DNA of 64,000 nucleotides, from contig SUYR01000006.1 in assembly GCA_015060335.1 (NCBI GenBank), positions 1-64,000 of the forward strand, written 5' to 3'. Below, piece after piece: positions 55,454 through 62,615 of this stretch (the first letter of the stretch is position 1; each line of letters starts with the position of its first letter). The notes beneath the pieces are model-generated. The model did not search any database, was not told where the DNA came from, and saw only the letters and a list, made by a program, of their open reading frames with translations. Both the position numbers and the translations under genes were made by a program. The DNA is from Bacteroidales bacterium (GTDB lineage Bacteria; Bacteroidota; Bacteroidia; Bacteroidales; UBA932).

Positions 55454-56578
55454 ATGAATTTATTCGAAGTATATAAGCTTTGGGATATCGAGCCGGTAAA
55501 AGGACTCGATACGACATTGTGGGACAAGAATGGAGAAACCTATACGGACCTTTACGGAGGACATGCCGTGATTTCTGTAGGACACTGTCATCCTCATTAC
55601 GTAAAGATGATGTCAGAGCAGCTGAACAAGCTCGGATTCTATTCCAACGCCGTACAGAACTCATTGCAGAGCGACCTTGCCGTACGTCTGGGACGTGTAT
55701 GCGGATACGAGGATTACAAACTCTTCCTCTGCAACAGCGGTGCCGAGGCAAATGAAAATGCCCTGAAAGTTGCGTCATTCCACACAGGAAAGGCAAAGGT
55801 ACTGGCATTCCGCAAGGCATTCCACGGCAGGACATCCGGAGCCGTAGCTGCTACCGACAACCCTAAGATACAGGCACCTTTCAATGCGACAGAAAACATA
55901 GTTTTTGCTCCTCTGAACGACCTTGAGGCTGTTGCAGCAGAGCTGTCGAAAGGAGATTTCGCTGCCGTAATAATCGAAGGAATCCAGGGTGTTGCAGGTA
56001 TATTCGAGCCTACTGTCGAATTCATCAACGGACTCCGTGAGCTTTGCGACAAGTACGGCTGCCTGCTGATTCTTGATGAAATTCAGTCGGGTTACGGGCG
56101 CACAGGAAAGTTCTATGCACATCAGCACTATGGAGTCAGAGCAGACATCGTGACCATGGCAAAAGGAATGGGTAACGGCTTCCCTATCGGAGGCGTGATC
56201 ATAAGCCCGTCAATAAAGGCTTCTTTCGGAATGCTCGGTACGACATTCGGTGGCAACCACCTTGCGTGTACAGCAGCCCTTGCCGTGCTGGATATCATTG
56301 AGAATGAACACCTTGTAGAGAATGCTGCCAGAATGGGAGAATATTTTGCTAAGGAGCTGAGCTCAGACAAGGCGCTGAAGGAATATCGTGGAAAGGGACT
56401 TATGATCGGCATGGAGCTCAAAGACGAATATGTAGGTCTTCGTGACAGGCTGCTTTTCGAGAAACATTTCTTCACAGGAGCAGCAGGAGCTCAAGTAATA
56501 CGTCTGCTTCCTTCCCTCACAGTATCGGAGCAGACTGCTGAATCATTCGTAAACGCTTGGAAAGAATTGACAATATGA
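55454..56578 (+). CDS. argD: N-acyl-ornithine aminotransferase
   Basis: 374 residues from MNLFEVYKLWDIEP; the frame extends to a TTG at 55439 that has no support. A PLP-dependent class III aminotransferase: SNAVQNSLQ, LFLCNSGAEANENALK, LILDEIQSGYGRTGKF and the PLP lysine in VTMAKGMGNGFPIGG. It transfers an amino group from glutamate to acyl-glutamate semialdehyde. It overlaps argF' by ATGA. Confidence 0.94.
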   Translation: MNLFEVYKLWDIEPVKGLDTTLWDKNGETYTDLYGGHAVISVGHCHPHYVKMMSEQLNKLGFYSNAVQNSLQSDLAVRLGRVCGYEDYKLFLCNSGAEANENALKVASFHTGKAKVLAFRKAFHGRTSGAVAATDNPKIQAPFNATENIVFAPLNDLEAVAAELSKGDFAAVIIEGIQGVAGIFEPTVEFINGLRELCDKYGCLLILDEIQSGYGRTGKFYAHQHYGVRADIVTMAKGMGNGFPIGGVIISPSIKASFGMLGTTFGGNHLACTAALAVLDIIENEHLVENAARMGEYFAKELSSDKALKEYRGKGLMIGMELKDEYVGLRDRLLFEKHFFTGAAGAQVIRLLPSLTVSEQTAESFVNAWKELTI

Positions 56579-57528
56579 GACATTTCACATCTATCACCCA
56601 GCTCGGAGACCTCAAGGACGCCCTTGCTGCCGCAAAATATGTAAAGGAAAACCCATTCGCAGACCAGGATCTTGGAAAAAACAGGACCCTGCTTATGATA
56701 TTCTTCAACTCAAGTCTGCGAACACGTCTGAGCACACAGAAGGCAGCCCTCAATCTCGGGATGAATGTGATTGTGCTTGATGTCAACCAGGGAGCATGGA
56801 AACTCGAGACAGAAAGAGGCGTGATCATGGACGGAGACAAGCCAGAACATCTGTTGGAAGCCATACCTGTAATGGGAAGCTACTGCGATGTCATCGGTGT
56901 TCGTTCATTTGCACGATTCGAGAGCAAGGAAGACGATTATAACGAAGTGATCATCAATCAGTTCATCAAATATTCCGGCAAGCCTGTATTCAGCATGGAG
57001 GCAGCTACAAGGCACCCTCTCCAGACATTTGCAGACCTTATCACCATCGAGGAATACAAGAAGGTGGAAAAACCGAAGATCGTCATGACATGGGCACCGC
57101 ATCCCAAGGCATTGCCTCAGGCTGTCCCTAACTCATTTGCGGAAGGTATAAACATGACGGATTATGAATTCGTCATCACACATCCGAAGGGATATGAACT
57201 CGATCCTGCATTTGTAGGAAAGGCAAAGGTGGAGTATGATCAGAGGAAGGCATTCGAGGGAGCAGATTTCATATATGCCAAGAACTGGTCTGCATACAAT
57301 GGAGACGACTACGGTAAGGTTCTGTGTACAGACCGCGACTGGACTGTGGATTCTGAGAAGATGGCACTTACCAACAATGCCTACTTCATGCACTGCCTTC
57401 CTGTCCGCAGAAATATGATTGTGACTGATGATGTGATCGAAAGCCCTCAGTCAATCGTGATCCCTGAAGCGGCAAACAGAGTCGTATCGGCCCAGACCAT
57501 ATTGAAGCAGATCCTGCTTGATCTATAA
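56575..57528 (+). CDS. argF': N-succinyl-L-ornithine carbamoyltransferase
   Basis: 317 residues from MRHFTSITQL. Carbamoyl-phosphate motif FNSSLRTRLST and the C-terminal HCLPVRRNM. The segment KPEHLLEAIPVMG has Pro where acetylornithine transcarbamylases have Glu; this Pro is the known determinant of succinyl-ornithine specificity in the Bacteroides enzyme. It is trimeric in the family. The finding implies N-succinylated intermediates through the whole operon. Its start overlaps the argD stop (ATGA). An 81-nt gap with a GCCTGC/GCAGGC hairpin (57559-57582) separates it from argB. Confidence 0.93.
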   Translation: MRHFTSITQLGDLKDALAAAKYVKENPFADQDLGKNRTLLMIFFNSSLRTRLSTQKAALNLGMNVIVLDVNQGAWKLETERGVIMDGDKPEHLLEAIPVMGSYCDVIGVRSFARFESKEDDYNEVIINQFIKYSGKPVFSMEAATRHPLQTFADLITIEEYKKVEKPKIVMTWAPHPKALPQAVPNSFAEGINMTDYEFVITHPKGYELDPAFVGKAKVEYDQRKAFEGADFIYAKNWSAYNGDDYGKVLCTDRDWTVDSEKMALTNNAYFMHCLPVRRNMIVTDDVIESPQSIVIPEAANRVVSAQTILKQILLDL

Positions 57529-57609
57529 CACACTCACAATCAAAGCTTTAGCAAATACGCCTGCTCCCCAAAGTACGCAGGCATCACACATAAAGATCTT
57601 ATAATCAAG

Positions 57610-58482
57610 ATGTTAAAGATGATTAGGGTAATAAAGATTGGTGGAAACATTGTTGACAATCCTCAGTTGCTCGGTGAGTTTGTCAAGGATTTCTCTGCTA
57701 TGCCGGGCATGAAGGTTCTGATTCACGGAGGCGGAGTGATGGCTAGCCAGATGCAGAAATCAATGGGAATGGCTCCCGTGATGGTTGAAGGCCGCAGGGT
57801 TACTGACGAGGCTACCCTCAAGGTTGTTACAATGGTATATGCCGGATGGTGTAACAAGAATATAGTGGCACTGCTGCAGGGTGCAGGATGCAACGCCATA
57901 GGTCTGTGCGGAGCAGACGGCAATGTCATCAAGGCGTCAAAAAGGCCGCCTGTCTTTGTCGAGAGTCTTGGCAGGGATGTGGACTATGGATTTGTGGGGG
58001 ATGTGAAGGCTGAAAGCGTAAATGCCGGCTTCATATATTCTCTATTAGAAAAAGGCATCGTTCCCGTATTCAATGCAATAAATCATGACGGAGACGGGAA
58101 TCTCCTCAACACAAATGCAGACACCATAGCATCATCTGTAGCAATGGCCCTTGCCGGATACAAGTACAGAGAACGCAGAGACGTCTGCTCAGCATGCGAA
58201 GACTGTATACACTGCAGTGATGACGGAAAACTTACGCATGAAGTGGAACTGATCTACTGCTTTGAAAAAGATGGTGTGCTGTATGACAAGGATGATGAAA
58301 ACAGCGTCATACCGGAAATTGACAGGGCACGGTTCGCTGAACTGAAGGCCGAAGGTCGCGTGGCAGACGGAATGATTCCTAAACTAAGCAACTCGTTCAA
58401 GTCAATTGACGGCGGAGTAAGCAGGGTTATAATCAAACATGCACGCAATCTGCTGAATGACAAAGGCACAACATTAATCTGA
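57610..58482 (+). CDS. argB: N-acyl-glutamate kinase with a CxxCxxCxxC insertion
   Basis: 290 residues from the first ATG; another ATG is at 57619. The amino-acid-kinase fold is clear: VIKIGGNIVDN, LIHGGGVMAS, EGRRVTDEATLKVV and a C-terminal GMIPKLSNSF. It phosphorylates N-acyl-glutamate. Before the strand that normally continues into LIYCFEKDGVL there is an extra segment of about 20 residues (RERRDVCSACEDCIHCSDDG) with Cys193, Cys196, Cys199 and Cys202. This fits a ferredoxin-like or zinc-binding motif not expected in the family. The gene is otherwise complete. Confidence 0.92.
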   Translation: MLKMIRVIKIGGNIVDNPQLLGEFVKDFSAMPGMKVLIHGGGVMASQMQKSMGMAPVMVEGRRVTDEATLKVVTMVYAGWCNKNIVALLQGAGCNAIGLCGADGNVIKASKRPPVFVESLGRDVDYGFVGDVKAESVNAGFIYSLLEKGIVPVFNAINHDGDGNLLNTNADTIASSVAMALAGYKYRERRDVCSACEDCIHCSDDGKLTHEVELIYCFEKDGVLYDKDDENSVIPEIDRARFAELKAEGRVADGMIPKLSNSFKSIDGGVSRVIIKHARNLLNDKGTTLI

Positions 58483-58500
58483 GATTCGTCATATCTGGTA

Positions 58501-59637
58501 ATGAAAGACAATATACAGATACTCATATCCGAGTCAGTGGAACTGCTTAAAGAGATGGTGGCTATTCCGTCGGTCTCTTTCAGCGAGGCTGATGTGTGCA
58601 CACTGATCAGCAGCTGGCTTACAGAAAAAGGAGTGGAGCACAGAAGAGACGGAAATAATCTGATAGCTGAACATATCTCCAATCCTGATTCTCCTACACT
58701 GATGCTCTGTGCCCATATAGACACAGTGGCTGCAAGCAATGAGTATTCGTTCGACCCTCATAAACCGGACTACATAAAGGCCGCAGAAACGATCTCGTCC
58801 TATATTGCTGAAGGTAAAATCCCCGAAGCGCCATGCAGCCAGGCAACACCTGAAAACATAGTGGCAGGACTTGGAAGCAATGATGACGGAGCATCTGTAG
58901 TAAGCATGATTGCCGTTTTCAGGTATTTCAAGAGCATGACTGTCTCTCCGAATATCATGCTTGTACTCTCTTGCGAGGAAGAACGTTCCGGCATAAACGG
59001 CATGACAGGATTATGGCACCGGATAAAGGATAAGGTTGACTATGCGATAGTCGGCGAGCCTACAGGGATGAAAGCCGCGACTGCTGAACGCGGACTGCTT
59101 GTCATAGATGCCTCAGCACACGGAATCAGCGGACATGCAGCAAGAAACGAAGGGCTCAATGCCATTCATATAGCCTTGGAAGACATTGAAAGACTGCGTA
59201 CACACGAGTTCACAAAGATATCACCAAGGATGGGAAAGGTGAATCTTAATGTAACTCAGATAAATGCTGGCACTGCTCATAATGTCATACCTGATCTATG
59301 TACATTTGTAATAGATATACGTCCTACCGAGCAATACAGCAACGAAGAGATATTGAAAGAACTTCAGGGTATATGCAGAAGCGAGCTGAAAGCACGAAAT
59401 CTGAGCAATCTTTCGAGTGCGACAAAAGAAGGCTCCATTCTTCAGGATACAGCAGACAGACTCGGAATAGATACATTCTCTTCGCCAACTACATCCGACT
59501 GGATGCGAATCGACTGCGATGCCATAAAAATGGGACCTGGCAATTCATCGCGCTCACATAAAAAAGATGAATTCGTCTTTGTAAAGGAAATCGAAGACGG
59601 TATAAAAACATATATTGAATTTATTGAGAACTTATGA
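58501..59637 (+). CDS. argE: M20-family N-acyl-ornithine/citrulline deacylase (ArgE-like)
   Basis: 378 residues. Metal-site motifs of M20: CAHIDTVA (His, Asp), GSNDDGAS (bridging Asp), SCEEE (catalytic Glu), VGEPTG and a late His in SSRSHKKDEFVFV. Dimerisation-domain segment GISGHAARNEGLNAIH is present. It removes the N-acyl group to release citrulline or ornithine. The segment between DTV and GLGSNDDG is longer than usual (about residues 85-120, ending PCSQATPENIVAG). It overlaps argH by 4 nt. Confidence 0.9.
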   Translation: MKDNIQILISESVELLKEMVAIPSVSFSEADVCTLISSWLTEKGVEHRRDGNNLIAEHISNPDSPTLMLCAHIDTVAASNEYSFDPHKPDYIKAAETISSYIAEGKIPEAPCSQATPENIVAGLGSNDDGASVVSMIAVFRYFKSMTVSPNIMLVLSCEEERSGINGMTGLWHRIKDKVDYAIVGEPTGMKAATAERGLLVIDASAHGISGHAARNEGLNAIHIALEDIERLRTHEFTKISPRMGKVNLNVTQINAGTAHNVIPDLCTFVIDIRPTEQYSNEEILKELQGICRSELKARNLSNLSSATKEGSILQDTADRLGIDTFSSPTTSDWMRIDCDAIKMGPGNSSRSHKKDEFVFVKEIEDGIKTYIEFIENL

Positions 59638-60959
59638 GTACACTTTGGAGTAAAGGAACACAGGCAACCGATCTGGTAGAAGACTTCACCGTAGGAAACG
59701 ACCGCATACTGGACATGCGCCTTGCAAAATATGACGTAAAGGGCTCGATGGCTCATATCAGGATGCTTGAATCCATAGGGCTGCTGACAGCCGAGGAACT
59801 TGAGACACTTACTGCAGGACTCGAACAGATACTCTCCGAGATAGAAGAAGGCACATTCGTACTTGAAGACGATGTAGAGGATATACACTCGCAAGTGGAG
59901 TTGCTGCTTACACGCAGGCTCGGCGACATTGGAAAGAAGATACACTCGGGCAGATCGAGAAACGACCAGGTGCTCGTGGATGTAAAGCTCTTCCTGAAAG
60001 ATGAGACGCTCAAGCTCCGCGAAGAAGTTCTCTCACTCTTCAAGACTCTTCAGGAGCTGAGCGAAAAGCATAAGAACACATTGCTGCCAGGCTATACACA
60101 TGGCCAGGTAGCCATGCCGTCTTCATTCGGTCTGTGGTTCGGAGCCTATGCAGAAGCCTTTGCCGATGACATGTACATGCTCAGAGGAGCCTATAATGTA
60201 ACTGATCAGAATCCGCTCGGATCGGCTGCGGGATACGGAAGTTCATTCCCTCTGAATAGACAGATGACGACAGAACTTCTGAAGTTCTCAGACCTGGACT
60301 ATAACGTAGTGGCGGCACAGCTGAGCCGTGGAAAATCGGAGCGTGCAGTAGCATCTGCAATGGGAGCCATAGCGCTTACTCTCAACAAGTTCGCAGCAGA
60401 CTGCTGCATGTATATGAGTCCTAATTATGGATTCATCAGATTTCCGGACGAACTTACAACCGGATCCAGCATCATGCCTCATAAGAAGAATCCTGACGTC
60501 TGGGAGATCATGAGGGGAAAATGTAATATCATAATGTCAACTGAATCACAGATAAGCATGCTGTGCAGCAACATGCCGCATGGATATCACAGAGAATTCC
60601 AGTTACTCAAGGACATACTATTCCCTGCCCTCGAACTGATGCACAAATGTCTCATGATGGCAGACTACATGCTGCAGCATATAATCATAAAAGAGAATAT
60701 CCTTGATGCCCCGATATACGATTACCTCTTTACTGTAGAAGAAGTAAACAGACGTACTCTCGAAGGAATGCCGTTCAGAGATGCCTACAAGAGCGTGGGA
60801 ATTGAAGTGAACGAAGGCAGATTCAGCTATCAGGGAGCCTCAGGAAAGACAAACGGCCAGCTTACGCCAGCCGATCTGAATCATACTTCACTTGGAAGTC
60901 TCGGGAATCTCTGCAACGACCGTATAGCGGTCAAGATGCAGAAAGCCGCCGAGTTTTAA
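59634..60959 (+). CDS. argH: Argininosuccinate lyase
   Basis: 441 residues. Fumarase-superfamily motifs: HSGRSRNDQVLVDVK, the catalytic-base region TGSSIMPHKKNPDVWE and GYTHGQVAMPSSFGLW. It splits argininosuccinate to arginine and fumarate, the last step. It is the last gene of the operon and ends 4 nt inside the convergent rmuC gene, sharing a terminator with its coding end. Confidence 0.95.
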   Translation: MSTLWSKGTQATDLVEDFTVGNDRILDMRLAKYDVKGSMAHIRMLESIGLLTAEELETLTAGLEQILSEIEEGTFVLEDDVEDIHSQVELLLTRRLGDIGKKIHSGRSRNDQVLVDVKLFLKDETLKLREEVLSLFKTLQELSEKHKNTLLPGYTHGQVAMPSSFGLWFGAYAEAFADDMYMLRGAYNVTDQNPLGSAAGYGSSFPLNRQMTTELLKFSDLDYNVVAAQLSRGKSERAVASAMGAIALTLNKFAADCCMYMSPNYGFIRFPDELTTGSSIMPHKKNPDVWEIMRGKCNIIMSTESQISMLCSNMPHGYHREFQLLKDILFPALELMHKCLMMADYMLQHIIIKENILDAPIYDYLFTVEEVNRRTLEGMPFRDAYKSVGIEVNEGRFSYQGASGKTNGQLTPADLNHTSLGSLGNLCNDRIAVKMQKAAEF

Positions 60960-62245
60960 TCCTCTATTTCCTCCATGCCGATTTCAGCAGGGAGGATTTT
61001 TTTTGCATTCTTCGGAACACCAAGCTCTATCAGCTTATTGGCTGCACCAACTATACTCTGACCTCTTTCGCGTATCTTTTTGTCACAAGCTTCATACTGG
61101 TCCATGGCCTCCTCGAGTTTCTTACCCATCTTGGCATGAGCTGTACAGAAATCCGAAACTCTTGCCAGGATAGTTTCTGCCGTAGCTATGATCTGCTTCT
61201 GATTGGCTACCTGCTCATGGGAAGTCCATGCAATACGTATCATCCTGAGGAAAGGCATCAGAGTCTCCTCAGTAGTGATCAACACGCCTTGCTTGTAGGC
61301 GTCATGCCAGAGATTCCTGTCAGCCTCATATGCAAGACGTAGGGCAGAATAGACAGGAACGAACATTATCACATAATCCAGCATCTTGTGTCCTGGTGTC
61401 AGATAACGGCTGTAATCTTTTTTTGAAAGATTCTTCACCTGATCCCTGATTGCAGACAGATTCCTGGCCATGGCGTCCTTCTTTGCAGCCTCATCCGTAG
61501 CCCTGAAATAATCATCTGCAGCAGTCAGCACCACCTTGGAATCTATTACCACATCATTTCCGTCCGGATAATGCAGAATATAGTCCGGGCGCATTCTCCT
61601 GGAAGTATCTTCGTTAGTGACAACATTGCCCTGCTCATCCCTGAGGGTTTCCTCCTTGTCATAATCACGTCCTTCACGCATACCCTCATTGGTGAACAGA
61701 TTGTCAAGAATGATTTCTCCCCAGTTGCCCTGAGTCTTGTTCTTGCCTCGCAGGGCATCCGCCAGACTGTCTGCCTTGTCACCGATTGAAAGAGTCTGTT
61801 CACGAAGATGCTTGACTGCGTTTTCGAGATTATCCTTCAGACTCTGGGATGTCTCAGTCTGAGTCTTGCGGTTCTGCTCGAAAGCCTCCTTCATGTCCTT
61901 TATATTCTTGTCCAGCCCTCCTGTTATAGATTCGAAAGTCTGCTTGGCCCTTCTTTCCAGTTCCTCCTCACGAGCCTTGAGCATCTTCTCGCTCTCAGCC
62001 GTAACCTGAGCTCTTACAGTAGCAAGCTGCTGTCCCAAAGACTCTTCATGCGATTTCTTCAGTTCCGCCAGAGTCCTTTCATAACTTTCCTTTACGCCCG
62101 CGAGCACCACTTCATGGGACTCCTTGAGCATATTGATGGCATTTTCCTTTTCCCTATGTGCGGATTTTATTGCCATAGCAGCAAATACAACTACAGCAAC
62201 CAGCAGCACCGCAGCCGCCAATATCGTTATAATAATACCTGTCAT
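60956..62245 (-). CDS. rmuC: RmuC-family DNA recombination protein
   Basis: 429 residues. One N-terminal membrane helix (about 3-25), a long coiled coil (about 32-160, Glu/Lys/Gln-rich) and a nuclease-like RmuC domain (about 175-385) containing GNWGEIILDNLF, YDKEETLRDEQGN and VVIDSKVVLTAADDY. RmuC limits inversions and rearrangements at short repeats, which is of interest given the repeats elsewhere in the window. The ATG lies only 5 nt after the -7 element (62251-62258). Confidence 0.9.
   Translation of the reverse strand: MTGIIITILAAAVLLVAVVVFAAMAIKSAHREKENAINMLKESHEVVLAGVKESYERTLAELKKSHEESLGQQLATVRAQVTAESEKMLKAREEELERRAKQTFESITGGLDKNIKDMKEAFEQNRKTQTETSQSLKDNLENAVKHLREQTLSIGDKADSLADALRGKNKTQGNWGEIILDNLFTNEGMREGRDYDKEETLRDEQGNVVTNEDTSRRMRPDYILHYPDGNDVVIDSKVVLTAADDYFRATDEAAKKDAMARNLSAIRDQVKNLSKKDYSRYLTPGHKMLDYVIMFVPVYSALRLAYEADRNLWHDAYKQGVLITTEETLMPFLRMIRIAWTSHEQVANQKQIIATAETILARVSDFCTAHAKMGKKLEEAMDQYEACDKKIRERGQSIVGAANKLIELGVPKNAKKILPAEIGMEEIED
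60958..61001 (+). terminator. Terminator of the arginine operon inside rmuC
   Basis: AATCCTC near the argH stop pairs with GAGGATT followed by eight T residues. An alternative inner stem CCTCC/GGAGG exists. The whole structure lies in the last 45 nt of rmuC, which encodes KKILPAEIGMEEIED across it. Confidence 0.65.
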
Positions 62246-62250
62246 ACCTA

Positions 62251-62258
62251 CAAAGTTA
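62251..62258 (-). promoter_or_regulatory. -7 element of rmuC
   Basis: The complement reads TAACTTTG, ending 5 nt before the rmuC ATG, so a leaderless transcript is predicted. No TTTG at the -33 spacing is seen. Confidence 0.5.
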
Positions 62259-62289
62259 AGAAACTATAAGGAATGACAGATAATATATT

Positions 62290-62502
62290 TCAAGAAACTG
62301 CGGCAAAAGTATGAGAATCCCTGCGGTCATCTGACTGAGAGCTGAATATCATCGCCTCATACAGTCTGAATTCAGGAGATGCAATCTGTGCATAGATCAT
62401 ATCTTCATCTATATTGTCATACCATGAGAGTTCTGTACTCATGCGTGCCTCTGCAATAGCCTTTGAAGGGTCCTGGAGATAATCTTCGATAAATGATTTC
62501 AT
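62290..62502 (-). CDS. Small acidic hypothetical protein, 70 residues
   Basis: 70 residues from MKSFIEDYLQDPSKAIAEAR; a longer frame reaches 62532. The N-terminal half looks helical and acidic (DPSKAIAEARMSTELSWYDN, then EDMIYAQIASPEFRLYEAMIF); the end is polar and short (SDDRRDSHTFAAVS). There is no signal peptide or membrane segment. It lies between rmuC and the double-thioredoxin gene, reading in the same direction, 113 nt after the latter. No family recognised. Confidence 0.6.
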   Translation of the reverse strand: MKSFIEDYLQDPSKAIAEARMSTELSWYDNIDEDMIYAQIASPEFRLYEAMIFSSQSDDRRDSHTFAAVS

Positions 62503-62615
62503 AAGAATAGTTGTTTTATATTCATGCCACAACTATTTCAAACGACAGACCATAAACAAGAATTTCCCGTTATCCTGCCGCCATATATACAAAACCTGAA
62601 AAGATATGAATATTT

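Noticed and set aside
57559..57582. Terminator between argF' and argB
   Set aside because: The 6-bp GCCTGC/GCAGGC hairpin has no T tract and lies inside an operon; it may be only a minor processing or stability element.
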